A stretch of 15,254 nucleotides of DNA from RGIG5952 sp045627605 (GCA_045627605.1 JAZQOA010000036.1:1-15254); one strand, 5' to 3'. Counted from the stretch's first letter, positions 1-7,345 are shown. The notes: generated by a model from the sequence alone, not told the origin. Program-made: numbers and translations.

Positions 1-2
1 AA

Positions 3-1127
3 ATGGATTCGCTGATTGTCCCGTCCCACCCCGAAAGCGACAAGGAAACCGGCGCCGTCCATTCATGGGGCCACCATGCCCAAGGCGCCGCCTTGCTTGG
101 CGTCGCGACGGCCCTCGCCTCCCCCGGAGCGCTCAACGGGCTTTCCGGATCGATCCGCCTCATCGCCGTACCGGCCGAAGAATTCATCGAGCTCGGCTTC
201 CGAAAGGAACTCAGGGCTAAGGGCGTGGTCAAGTACCTCTCGGGGAAACAGGAGCTCATTTACCGCGGTCTTCTCGACGACGTCGACCTCGCCTTCATGG
301 TGCACACTTCGGTCACGAAGCGCGCGATGATTGCCAATGCGGGATCCGACGGATTCATTTCGACGGAACACGTTTTCCTCGGCAAAGCGGCCCATGCCGG
401 GGGCGCTCCGCAAAACGGGCTCAACGCGCTCTACGCCGCCAACCTCGCGATCAACGCCGCCAACGCCCTGCGCGAAACCTTTGTGGACGCCGAACACATC
501 CGCTTCCACCCGATCATCACCAACGGCGGCGCCGTGGCGAATTCCATTCCCGACCACGTCGTCGTCGAAAGCTGCGTCCGCGCCTCCACCGTCGATGGCG
601 CGATCCGCGTCAACAAAAGGATCAATCGCGCCTTTGCCGGCGCCGCCGCGGCAATGGGCTGCCGCCTCGAAGTGCATGATCTCTGCGGCTACCTTCCGCG
701 CTTCAACAGTCCTGAAATCAACCAGGTCTTCCACGATGTCGCGGCCGGAGTCTTCGGCGAGGAGAACCTCGATTTTGGCGACGGCTGGGGCACGGGATGC
801 AGCGACATGGGCGATGTCTCGGCGCTGATGCCCGCCGCCCACCCCTACGTCGGCGGCGCGACGGGCACCGAACATGGATCGAACTACGCCATTGTCGATC
901 CCGGGCTCGCCTGCGTGACATGTGCCGCGATCCAGGCGGCAGCCGCCGCGAAACTACTTGGAAACGACGCCAGCCTGGCCCGCGGCATCACCGCCGCCTA
1001 CAAGCCGGTCTTTGCCTCGCCCGCGGAATACCTCGCCGCCATTGACGGCATCGAATTCAACGGCGAAGTTGTCGAATACGGGGAAAAAGGCGGAATCACA
1101 ATCAGGGAGGCTTCTCGAAATGGATAA
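3..1127 (+). CDS. M20-family amidohydrolase (AbgB/M20D-like), 5'-truncated by window edge
   Basis: Metal-dependent hydrolase of the M20D type, which cleaves amide bonds of N-acyl or aminobenzoyl-glutamate-like substrates in the cytoplasm. The 374 visible residues begin with MDSL, which normally lies inside the first metal-binding segment, so the true start is upstream of the window. AbgB-type proteins run to about 450-480 residues. Visible signatures in order are HSWGHHAQGAALLG (metal site), VPAEEFIELG (catalytic and metal Glu pair), the dimerisation-domain start GKAAHAGGAPQNGLNA, GCSDMGDVSALMP, and a C-terminal TGTEHGSNYAIVDP with the last metal His. The usual HxCGH motif has Trp in place of Cys. 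The stop overlaps the mazG start by 8 bp, so the two are probably co-translated. The family is confident; the substrate is not determined. Confidence 0.85.
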   Translation: MDSLIVPSHPESDKETGAVHSWGHHAQGAALLGVATALASPGALNGLSGSIRLIAVPAEEFIELGFRKELRAKGVVKYLSGKQELIYRGLLDDVDLAFMVHTSVTKRAMIANAGSDGFISTEHVFLGKAAHAGGAPQNGLNALYAANLAINAANALRETFVDAEHIRFHPIITNGGAVANSIPDHVVVESCVRASTVDGAIRVNKRINRAFAGAAAAMGCRLEVHDLCGYLPRFNSPEINQVFHDVAAGVFGEENLDFGDGWGTGCSDMGDVSALMPAAHPYVGGATGTEHGSNYAIVDPGLACVTCAAIQAAAAAKLLGNDASLARGITAAYKPVFASPAEYLAAIDGIEFNGEVVEYGEKGGITIREASRNG

Positions 1128-1860
1128 AATCGACGTTTCAAAATCCGCGGAAAACATTGGGGAAGGCATCGTCCGCCTCCACGAAATCGTGGCACGGCTC
1201 CGCGCCCCCGACGGCTGCCCGTGGGACAAGGTCCAGACGCTCGAAACCCTCAAGCCCTGCCTTGTCGAGGAATGCTACGAGCTGCTCGACAAGATGGCGA
1301 CGGACGACACCGCCGGGCACAAGGAGGAGCTTGGCGACGTCCTTCTTCAAATCGTCTTCCAGGCGGGCATCCGCAACGACAAGGGGGACTTCTCCCTCGT
1401 CGACGTCCTCAACGCCGTCTCAGACAAGCTTGTCCGCCGCCACCCGCATGTTTTTTCGGGTCTCAAGGTCGCCGGCGTCGATGGCGTGCTCAGCAACTGG
1501 GAGAAAATCAAGCGCGGCGAAGGCAAGGGGGAAGGCGGCGCACCGCGTTCCGCCCTTGCCGGCGTCCCCGCCAACCTGCCCTCGCTCCTCAAGGCGCAGC
1601 GCGTCCAGGCAAAGGCCGCGCGCGCAGGGTTCGAACCCTGCGCCAAGGACGCCGCCCGCGGGAAAGTCGATGAAGAAATCAAGACGCTCGACGCACTTGC
1701 GGATTCCGCCGACCGCGACGCCGTCAAGAGGAAGTTCGGCGATGTTGTTTTCGCCCTTGTGGCGCATGCCCGCGCCCTCGACATCGATGCGGAAACGGCC
1801 CTCAAATTGGCAACGGACGACTTCACGTCCCGCTTCCGCGAAGTGGAGGGCGGCAAATAA
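1120..1860 (+). CDS. mazG: Nucleoside triphosphate pyrophosphohydrolase MazG
   Basis: House-cleaning enzyme that hydrolyses (d)NTPs to NMP and pyrophosphate. The ATG at 1120 is preceded by AGGGAGG about 10 nt upstream and gives 246 residues, close to the two-domain MazG length. The reading frame is open further upstream, but that part is antiparallel noise over the M20 gene. The first domain carries DGCPWDKVQTLETLKPCLVEE (residues 31-51), EExxE at 50-54 and ExxD at 70-73, the Mg-binding acidic set. The C-terminal repeat keeps KFGDVVFALVAHAR and ends in the usual DFTSRF. The gene overlaps the amidohydrolase by 8 bp and the next gene by 1 bp (TAATG), indicating translational coupling in a three-gene operon. 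Confidence 0.93.
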   Translation: MDKIDVSKSAENIGEGIVRLHEIVARLRAPDGCPWDKVQTLETLKPCLVEECYELLDKMATDDTAGHKEELGDVLLQIVFQAGIRNDKGDFSLVDVLNAVSDKLVRRHPHVFSGLKVAGVDGVLSNWEKIKRGEGKGEGGAPRSALAGVPANLPSLLKAQRVQAKAARAGFEPCAKDAARGKVDEEIKTLDALADSADRDAVKRKFGDVVFALVAHARALDIDAETALKLATDDFTSRFREVEGGK

Positions 1861-2648
1861 TGAAACTGACCTTTGTCGGCACTGGCGCGGCGGATTGGAA
1901 CTGGCAGGATTTTCCTCCCGGAACCCGAGGGGCCACATCGACATTGCTCAACGCCTCGTGCCTCTTCGACTTTGGCACAGGCACCATGCGCAATCTCGAC
2001 AAGGCGGGTGTCAAGGCTTCGTCAATACGCGACCTCGTCGTCACCCACTCCCACCCCGACCACTTCCGCCCCGATTGCGTCGCAGAACTGGCGGGAGCCT
2101 CAAAACGCAAGCTCCGCGTCTGGGCCTTTGAACGAACGCTCGCGGACATTCCCGACGGCATCTGCGAAAAACACCCCTTGCAAAAGCGCGATGTCTTCAC
2201 GGCGGGGGGCTGCAAAATCACGGTCCTCCCCGGAAACCACTTCACCCGCCCCGGCGACGAATCCTTCCACTACCTCGTCGAGCAAAAAGGCGTAAAACTC
2301 CTCTACGCGCTTGACGGCGCCTGGATGATGGCCGAGGAAAAACGCATCCTCGCCGCCGCCCTCAATGGCGCAGCTCTCGACGCCGTCATCTGGGATGCCA
2401 CACGCGGCGCCACCCCTGCCGACTACCGGTTCGCCGACCACAACAACCTCCAGATGATCGACCAGCTGCGCGAAGGGATGGTCGGCTGCGGTCTCGCGAC
2501 GGACGCCACGCTCCATGTCTTCGACCACATCGCGCAGACGCTTTGGCCCAGGACATCCGCCGCGCGGCTCCGCCTCGCCCAACGCCACGGCGGGCTTCTC
2601 GCCGAAGACGGAACCGGCATGGAAATCGGCGTGGACGGGGCGAAATAA
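1860..2648 (+). CDS. Metallo-beta-lactamase-fold metal-dependent hydrolase
   Basis: A 262-residue MBL-fold protein with no signal peptide, so cytoplasmic. It starts with the family strand MKLTFVGTGAA and has the metal motif THSHPDH (H63, H65, D67, H68), PGNH (H127), the bridging Asp in LYALDGAW (D152) and a late His in FDH (H223). This is the full ligand set of a binuclear MBL hydrolase, closest in style to PhnP-like and RNase Z-like small phosphodiesterases. The start ATG overlaps the mazG stop as TAATG. The gene ends the operon: a tRNA promoter begins 9 bp after its stop. The substrate cannot be read from sequence; a nucleotide-related phosphodiesterase role beside mazG is only a guess. Confidence 0.82.
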   Translation: MKLTFVGTGAADWNWQDFPPGTRGATSTLLNASCLFDFGTGTMRNLDKAGVKASSIRDLVVTHSHPDHFRPDCVAELAGASKRKLRVWAFERTLADIPDGICEKHPLQKRDVFTAGGCKITVLPGNHFTRPGDESFHYLVEQKGVKLLYALDGAWMMAEEKRILAAALNGAALDAVIWDATRGATPADYRFADHNNLQMIDQLREGMVGCGLATDATLHVFDHIAQTLWPRTSAARLRLAQRHGGLLAEDGTGMEIGVDGAK

Positions 2649-2656
2649 AAAAACGC

Positions 2657-2685
2657 TTGCCACCGCTTCGAAGAAGTGGTATTAT
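2657..2685 (+). promoter_or_regulatory. Promoter of tRNA-Ala(GGC)
   Basis: The -35 box TTGCCA (2657-2662) and -10 box TATTAT (2680-2685) are 17 bp apart, with an extended TGG just before the -10. The predicted transcription start is near 2692, 10 nt before the mature tRNA. The spacer is an inverted repeat: ACCGCTTC (2662-2669), loop GAA, GAAGTGGT (2673-2680), then ATTATATTT. It could fold in RNA reading through from the upstream operon and act as a weak terminator. The core AAGTGGTATYATATTT recurs at the tRNA-Val/Asn promoter. Confidence 0.72.
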
Positions 2686-2701
2686 ATTTACATCGTTTTT
2701 C

Positions 2702-2777
<76 letters not shown>

Positions 2778-2780
2778 AAC

Positions 2781-2821
2781 AAAACCTTGCAACTCAAAAC
2801 CTTGCAAGGCTTTTTTGTTTT
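2781..2821 (+). terminator. Intrinsic terminator after tRNA-Ala; copy 1 of a duplicated element
   Basis: CCTTGCA (2785-2791) pairs with TGCAAGG (2803-2809) around an 11-nt loop, extended by flanking A and T runs and followed by TTTTTT (2811-2816). It lies 8 nt after the encoded CCA. The 37 bp at 2785-2821 match 3012-3048 in the same orientation at 32 of 37 positions. Confidence 0.75.
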
Positions 2822-3011
2822 TAGGTGTTCTCTTGGGAATCATCTCGGTTGAGGCTATTTCCACACCAAGAGAAGGGCATTTCCCCGCGAGGTCCTGGTA
2901 AATCTTCTCCAGCCTTGCCACGCATTGAGTCTCGGCTATTTGGTTCCTCCTAACTGGCCCATTGGAGACTTTCACACCAGACCTTGTGTCATGTCCCGCA
3001 TACAAAAAAAG
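2822..3011. other. Low-GC stretch between two terminator copies, no convincing gene
   Basis: About 190 bp, visibly less GC-rich than the genes on either side and bounded by the duplicated terminator element. On the minus strand one frame stays open across it and reads protein-like (for example NQIAETQCVARLEKIYQDLA), with a possible GTG start preceded by AAGG. That frame runs back into the 3' end of tRNA-Ala in antisense, and I recognise no family. It could be a gene remnant or filler; I do not call a gene. Confidence 0.4.
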
Positions 3012-3048
3012 CCTTGCAAGTGAAAACCTTGCACGTTTTTTTTGTTTT
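3012..3048 (+). terminator. Terminator-like hairpin, copy 2 of the duplicated element
   Basis: TGCAAG, loop TGAAAAC, CTTGCA, then CG and eight T residues; an A run precedes the stem, so it could act in both directions. It is a direct repeat of 2785-2821 (32 of 37 identical). The TTGCAC in its 3' arm doubles as the -35 box of the next gene's promoter. Confidence 0.65.
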
Positions 3049-3058
3049 CCTGTATAAT
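3029..3058 (+). promoter_or_regulatory. Promoter of the acidic-protein/kinase-like unit (near-leaderless)
   Basis: The -35 box TTGCAC (3029-3034), an 18-bp spacer and a perfect -10 TATAAT (3053-3058) are visible. A start about 7 nt after the -10 places +1 near 3065, only 3 nt before the ATG at 3068. No Shine-Dalgarno sequence lies before that ATG, consistent with a leaderless or near-leaderless mRNA. The -35 overlaps the terminator hairpin. Confidence 0.65.
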
Positions 3059-3067
3059 AAAAACGAC

Positions 3068-3547
3068 ATGGAACTTGAAGAGATTCTTGCGGAACTTGTC
3101 CGCTGGGAGCGGTTCTTCGACAGCGGGGGAACGGCGCGGGAGGATCTTCTCGCGCTCGATTCGCCGGATGTTCGCATCGGTCTTTCAAACGCGGGAATCC
3201 TCTCGTCGCGCTTTATCTGCCAGTTCAAGATCGGACGGCTCGATGTTGATTGCACATGCATCGCCACCGGCGAGGAAGATGACGACCGGGAGGATGTGTC
3301 CCGCTGGCCGGATGCCCTCGCGACGGTTCGGCTCGCCATCTTGCTCGTGAACGCCGAGCGCGAGGGGCTGGACTGGCTTCCAAACGATCCGCAGGCAACC
3401 CTGCGGGTCGAGTCCGACGATACAGGCGTCTCGTTCCGCGTGCGCGACGCCTGGGGCGAAATCTGCGCGGACGAAGAAAGCTGGGACGGGCTCCTGCGCC
3501 TTCTCAGCCGGCCGCCGGAAGATGGCGCATCCCGAATCTGGGTGTAA
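3068..3547 (+). CDS. Small very acidic protein, candidate secretion chaperone or partner of the downstream kinase-like protein
   Basis: The product has 159 residues and no recognised family. About 35 Asp/Glu against 17 Lys/Arg make it strongly acidic, with a GEEDDDREDV cluster near residues 68-77. There is no signal peptide or membrane segment. An N-terminal amphipathic helix (about 1-17) is followed by alternating strand-like segments (FICQFKIGRLDVDCTCI; ATLRVESDDTGVSFRV) and a C-terminal helix. Size, charge and pattern resemble class I type III secretion chaperones (CesT/SycE fold), which are usually encoded just upstream of their effector. That is inference, not a motif match. The ATG at 3068 is the only Met in the protein and follows a TATAAT promoter; the open frame further upstream lies before the promoter. 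The next gene starts 67 bp downstream, probably in the same operon. Confidence 0.7.
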   Translation: MELEEILAELVRWERFFDSGGTAREDLLALDSPDVRIGLSNAGILSSRFICQFKIGRLDVDCTCIATGEEDDDREDVSRWPDALATVRLAILLVNAEREGLDWLPNDPQATLRVESDDTGVSFRVRDAWGEICADEESWDGLLRLLSRPPEDGASRIWV

Positions 3548-3614
3548 CCTTTCGCGGCTCAGCTCGTAATCAAAGCGAAGGCAAAACGGGAAACTTGAAA
3601 GCGAGGGTACAGAC

Positions 3615-6527
3615 ATGTCATTTGACACGATAGCGTTCGGACACCAGGCGGCCGCCCTGTATGGAATCGGTGCGCCGATTGCCCAGCCGGATCCGTCCGT
3701 CCCGGGACAAAACAACATCGTCAACGCCAACAACCAGCTTGAACAGCCGGAGGCCGTCGAGGACCGACCAACCCCCATGCGCTACAACGCCGAGCTCGCG
3801 CGTCTCCTCAGGAACGTCGCCGCCGAAACCTGGGCGACGGGCGATTCCAAAGAACTCGAAAAGCTGTCCGCCACGGCCATCAAGGCGGTGAAGAAGGCCG
3901 ATCGGCAGGCCGTCCGCGAGAGTTTCAAGCAGTTCAAGGGCAAGTCGGAGGCCATCCAGGAGTCGCTCGCCCGGCTCGCGACCTATTCGGCGCGCGATAT
4001 GGCCACCGCCTTGAAGCGCTGCTCCGACTGGGACATGGCCCAGCAGAAGCTGGAGGATGCCCAGACGCAGGAGGAAAAGGGACTGGCGGAGGTGGCGCTG
4101 GCGCAAGTGGCGAAGCCGACGGATGACGAGCGTGAGAAGGCCCGTGAGTTCGAGTCGCTGGTGTCCGCGCTCTCCGACTTCGCGCAGGACCTGCGCGATT
4201 TCTCCATGAACAGGGAGCTGCCTGACAGTCTGCGCTACGGAATCGACGACCTCATCCTCACACTTGATTCACGCGTCTCCGAGCTGGGCACACTCGGCAT
4301 GCACCTCGTGGAAATGGCCGGCCAGGCGGAGGAGCATGGTGGCGCATACGCGGAGATTCTGGAAGGCAACCGCAACATGGTCGCTCTCGCCAAGGGCATG
4401 GGCGGCGTCATGCACGGCAACTACGAGAACATCGCCCGCCGCGCCGACAAGGTCGCGGACGCCTGCGACGCGCTCGGCCGTGTACTCAACAAGATTGAAT
4501 CCGAGATCGTGAGCGGACAGGAACTCTCGGCTCTCCAGACCGCCTTCATCCGCGCCGACGGGCAGATCGGCGCTGTCGCGGGGCAGCTCGATGGCGAACT
4601 CGCCCAAACGATGGACCCGAAGGTGCTGGCAGGACTCCGTTCGAAGATCTCCAAACTGCGCAGCCGCCTGGTCGCCTGCCGCGACATCGCCGTCTGCAAG
4701 GCGCGCCTTAGGTTCGTGAAGGCCCTGCCCCAACCGTTCGCGACGTGCCTCACGGACACCAGCGACGAAACACTGCGGCTGTGCCCCCGGTTGAAGCGGC
4801 TGTACCACGCCCAGAAGGCGTTCACCGATGCCCTTGAGGCGTATGTCATGGACGGGGCGGGACCGTCGAAGCATCCGGCGCTCAACAAGGCGATCCGCAC
4901 TTTTGCCGGCCTTTTCGACGACGCGAACGTCCCTTCGCTCATCCGCGAGCTCAGTGGCGAGCTGAATACGCTCGCGAGCCAAGACAAACTCACGATGGAC
5001 GGGCACAAACTGAGGACCGACGTGCAGGTCCTTCTGGCAGAAAACGCCAAGGACGACGATAAAATGACTACGGCGTTCATCCGGGGAATTTTCGGCATAA
5101 ACGCCTTCTATGTCGAATCGTTCCTCTACGCCTGCCGGGACCAGGTCCAGGCCATCGGCGAGAAACCGGGAACGGGTGTCTTTCTCCCGGGCGACGTCGC
5201 GACGGTGGTCGCCGGCAAGGGCAAGTTCTCGGATCTTCTCCTCGCAAGTCTGTACGACGTCGGGCTGCAGTGGATCGACCAGGATCTCGTCGACAGGCCG
5301 GGCGTCCAGTCGAAGACCCTTGGCGCGGGCGGTGTGAACACCGTCGAGAAAATCACCTATCCCGCGCCCGGCGGGAACGCCCAGCCTAAGACCATCGTAT
5401 TCAAGCCCGATTTCCTGGCCAGTGTCGGAAACACCAAACTCAGCCTCTTCAAGGATGGCTACGAGAGCACACCGCAGGCGCTGAAGCTCAACCTTGCCTC
5501 AACGGTCATCGCCCGGCGGCTTGGCTGCTCGAACCGCCTGACGAAAACGTCCGCGATGTTTCACGATGGCAAGCTCGGCATTGGCATGACATATGCGTCC
5601 GGAGACGAGGCAAATTCATTTGTAAACAAAGGGAAGAACACCCTTGACGATCTGCTCGAATCGGAGAACCCGGCGTTGCGCCGGAAGGGGCTGCGCATCG
5701 GCAACGACATCGTGCGCCAGACGATCGACCTCCAGTGGCTGGACCTGCTCGCCGGACAGGGCGACCGCCATAGCAAAAACTACAAGATCGACATCGATGC
5801 CAATTCCAATCCCCCCTCGACCGTCGTCACGGGCATCGACAACGACATGTGCATGGCGAAATACCGCACGGGACTGACGCGAATGCAGTTGTCGAAGGAG
5901 CGCCGGAAGGATGTTCGGGATGAACTGATCAAGACGATCAACACCTGCAAGATCCGCTACGCGAACCAGTCCGCGAAGAAGGTCGCCGACAAGATGATGC
6001 GCGACTACTTCAACAAGGACGGCGAGATCGACTTCAACCAGACGCCGCCCCTGCCGCCGGAACTGGTCGCCGCATTGGGCAAGGTCACCGGGGTCAAGTC
6101 CCTGTGCGTTCCCAAGGCAATGAGCCAGGCGATGTTCGAGAGTCTCAAGGCAATCGCCGAAGACGCCACGGGCGAGAGCCGCCAGGCGTTCATTGATGAA
6201 ATCGCCGCGCTCCTGCCCCCGGCCAATGCCAAGGCCTTCGCCGCCCGGCTGGACAATCTCCTGGCACTCGTGCGGGACGGGAAGATCACGGTCATCCCCG
6301 AGCCGACGGACGAGAATCCCACGCCCTGGCTTGCGCAGGACGTGGCGAACAACCTTTCGCTGCAGTCCTTCACCTATCCGCTTTCAGATGACAAACTGCC
6401 GCGCGACCCGGAGTTCAAGAAAGTCAAGGACAGTGCGAACAGGATCGTCGGGGTGTTCGTGGTACGCGATTGCGGCGATCTCATGCAACGCCTCCAGTCC
6501 GCAGCCACGGCTAAAAATCAGAACTAA
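3615..6527 (+). CDS. 970-aa protein with long helical N-terminus and PI3/PI4-kinase-like catalytic core; candidate secreted effector
   Basis: The start ATG follows GAGGG at 7-nt spacing. Residues 1-55 are disordered, rich in Asn, Gln and Pro, without a Sec signal. Residues 56-470 are mostly charged helical sequence. Around 565-760 lies a kinase-like core: a glycine loop TLGAGGVNTVEKI (568-580), a VFKPD motif with candidate ATP-binding Lys597, a catalytic loop GQGDRHSKNYKID (D717, N722) and a metal-binding segment GIDND (D742). VFKP plus GDRHxxN plus a later hydrophobic-D is the signature order of PI3/PI4 lipid kinases, actin-fragmin-type kinases and distant HipA-like kinases. The product could therefore phosphorylate lipid or protein. 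Residues 830-970 form a further helical domain. Size, lack of export signal and an acidic upstream partner suggest an effector delivered by a specialised secretion system. The reading frame is intact. The gene is almost certain; the kinase fold is likely; the effector role is a hypothesis. Confidence 0.8.
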   Translation: MSFDTIAFGHQAAALYGIGAPIAQPDPSVPGQNNIVNANNQLEQPEAVEDRPTPMRYNAELARLLRNVAAETWATGDSKELEKLSATAIKAVKKADRQAVRESFKQFKGKSEAIQESLARLATYSARDMATALKRCSDWDMAQQKLEDAQTQEEKGLAEVALAQVAKPTDDEREKAREFESLVSALSDFAQDLRDFSMNRELPDSLRYGIDDLILTLDSRVSELGTLGMHLVEMAGQAEEHGGAYAEILEGNRNMVALAKGMGGVMHGNYENIARRADKVADACDALGRVLNKIESEIVSGQELSALQTAFIRADGQIGAVAGQLDGELAQTMDPKVLAGLRSKISKLRSRLVACRDIAVCKARLRFVKALPQPFATCLTDTSDETLRLCPRLKRLYHAQKAFTDALEAYVMDGAGPSKHPALNKAIRTFAGLFDDANVPSLIRELSGELNTLASQDKLTMDGHKLRTDVQVLLAENAKDDDKMTTAFIRGIFGINAFYVESFLYACRDQVQAIGEKPGTGVFLPGDVATVVAGKGKFSDLLLASLYDVGLQWIDQDLVDRPGVQSKTLGAGGVNTVEKITYPAPGGNAQPKTIVFKPDFLASVGNTKLSLFKDGYESTPQALKLNLASTVIARRLGCSNRLTKTSAMFHDGKLGIGMTYASGDEANSFVNKGKNTLDDLLESENPALRRKGLRIGNDIVRQTIDLQWLDLLAGQGDRHSKNYKIDIDANSNPPSTVVTGIDNDMCMAKYRTGLTRMQLSKERRKDVRDELIKTINTCKIRYANQSAKKVADKMMRDYFNKDGEIDFNQTPPLPPELVAALGKVTGVKSLCVPKAMSQAMFESLKAIAEDATGESRQAFIDEIAALLPPANAKAFAARLDNLLALVRDGKITVIPEPTDENPTPWLAQDVANNLSLQSFTYPLSDDKLPRDPEFKKVKDSANRIVGVFVVRDCGDLMQRLQSAATAKNQN

Positions 6528-6556
6528 TGGGCAGGGCTGGCGAACGAAAGCCCATT
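6526..6556 (+). terminator. Possible hairpin terminator after the kinase-like gene
   Basis: AATGGGC (6526-6532) and GCCCATT (6550-6556) form a perfect 7-bp stem around a 17-nt loop, beginning inside the stop codon of the kinase-like gene. Only a short TTTT (6562-6565) follows, so it may be a weak or Rho-assisted terminator, or a 3'-end stabiliser. Confidence 0.4.
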
Positions 6557-6682
6557 CTCGCTTTTAAAGCATGGGAACCGGGGCTGCGCGACATTTGATC
6601 GCGCCCGTATCGGCCGTACCTGCACCGACCCGCTAACGGAAATCGGCATCCCTCGCCGTCGTTCCTCTTTAAAAGCAAAAAA
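6557..6682. other. Intergenic segment flanked by a 10-bp inverted repeat, possible structured RNA
   Basis: GCTTTTAAAG (6560-6569) and CTTTAAAAGC (6667-6676) are exact reverse complements 97 bp apart. Inside, GCGCGA (6586-6591) and TCGCGC (6599-6604) make a 6-bp stem with a 7-nt loop. No reading frame here looks coding. It may be a small structured RNA, a miniature element or a chance feature of a gene junction. Confidence 0.35.
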
Positions 6683-6705
6683 GACGACTCAAAGAGTCGC
6701 CTTTT
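6683..6705 (-). terminator. Terminator of the tRNA-Val/tRNA-Asn transcript
   Basis: Read on the minus strand, GGCGACTC, loop TTT, GAGTCGTC (6701 down to 6683) form an 8-bp stem with one G-U, followed by TTTTTT and more T residues. It lies 17 bp beyond the tRNA-Asn 3' end. CTTTT on the plus side would allow it to work in both directions. Confidence 0.82.
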
Positions 6706-6721
6706 GTTGATTTTTGGGAAA

Positions 6722-6796
6722 TGGCTCCGGAGGCAGGATTCGAACCTGCGACCGATCGGTTAACAGCCGATTGCACTACCGCTGTGCTACTCCGGA
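6722..6796 (-). tRNA. tRNA-Asn (anticodon GTT)
   Basis: On the minus strand the acceptor TCCGGAG pairs perfectly with CTCCGGA, the discriminator is G and CCA is encoded (6722-6724). The anticodon stem ATCGG/CCGAT encloses loop CTGTTAA with anticodon GTT. The T arm is GCAGG-TTCGAAT-CCTGC. It lies 32 bp downstream of tRNA-Val in the same transcript. Confidence 0.97.
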
Positions 6797-6828
6797 ACGA
6801 AAGCCGGCAATAAACTTGCCCAAGCAGA

Positions 6829-6906
6829 TGGTGGGAGATACTGGACTCGAACCAGTGACCTTCTGCATGTCAAGCAGACGCTCTAACCAAGCTGAGCTAA
6901 TCCCCC
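6829..6906 (-). tRNA. tRNA-Val (anticodon GAC)
   Basis: On the minus strand the acceptor GGGGGAT pairs with ATCTCCC (one G-U), the discriminator is A and CCA is encoded (6829-6831). The anticodon stem TCTGC/GCAGA encloses loop TTGACAT with anticodon GAC. The T arm is ACTGG-TTCGAGT-CCAGT. It is the first gene of the tRNA-Val/tRNA-Asn transcript. Confidence 0.97.
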
Positions 6907-6923
6907 GCAAAACGAATGAAAAT

Positions 6924-6952
6924 ATGATACCACTTATTTTTTCAAGTGTCAA
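6924..6952 (-). promoter_or_regulatory. Promoter of tRNA-Val/tRNA-Asn
   Basis: On the minus strand a perfect -35 TTGACA (6952-6947), a 17-bp spacer and -10 TATCAT (6929-6924) with extended TGG are visible. The predicted +1 is about 10 nt before the tRNA. The spacer holds a short dyad, CACTT and AAGTG (6944-6948 and 6931-6935). The stretch AAGTGGTATCATATTT matches the tRNA-Ala promoter at all but one base. Confidence 0.85.
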
Positions 6953-7160
6953 GTCGATTGCTTGGAAATGGTACACGAGGAGAGTGCCCTCTCGGCGCAG
7001 GCGCGTGCCCCGATGTCTGTCACGGGCGAGATGTTGCGACATATCGTTGCACGTGGCGGCGACATCCGAGGCACCGGGCGCGAACCTTTCGCGTCTCGTG
7101 TCTCTTGTCTCGCGTCCCCCTGTAATGAGCGAGGGCGTGAGACAAGAAGACGCCGGCGCC

Positions 7161-7195
7161 CCCTCGGCGCGGCGGTCACGCGCGAGCGTGCCCCT
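7161..7195 (+). repeat. REP-like element copy A
   Basis: A 35-bp element starting CCCTCGGCGCGGCGG with stem CACGC (7177-7181), loop GCGA, stem GCGTG (7186-7190), then CCCCT. It is 32/35 identical to copy C, 185 bp downstream in the same orientation, and forms a head-to-head pair with copy B. Confidence 0.7.
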
Positions 7196-7224
7196 CCCAG
7201 ATTATGGCAGCTCGGCGTTGCGAT

Positions 7225-7260
7225 CTTGGGGAGGGACGTGCTCCCGCACGTCCGCCGAGC
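7225..7260 (-). repeat. REP-like element copy B (inverted)
   Basis: On the minus strand it reads CTCGGCG, then GGACGTGC-GGGA-GCACGTCC (a perfect 8-bp stem at 7234-7241/7246-7253), then CTCCCC. Block order and the GNRA-type loop match copies A and C. With copy A it makes an inverted pair of about 100 bp. GCTCGGCG (7210-7217) can also pair with CGCCGAGC (7253-7260), nesting a second hairpin around it. Confidence 0.65.
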
Positions 7261-7345
7261 AGGGCCAGCGCAATCCCGGCGCAAACCACAGGTGAAGGAT
7301 TCTCCATCTCCCCACCTCTACACGGCTCAACCGAGGATCCCCGCA

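Noticed and set aside
63..875. A 270-codon minus-strand open frame opposite the M20 gene
   Set aside because: Shadow frame of a well-supported metallohydrolase; low-complexity Val/Glu/Arg/Gly composition.
4269..5098. Minus-strand open frames of more than 220 codons opposite the kinase-like gene
   Set aside because: Shadow frames; the plus-strand gene has a good ribosome binding site and coherent motifs.
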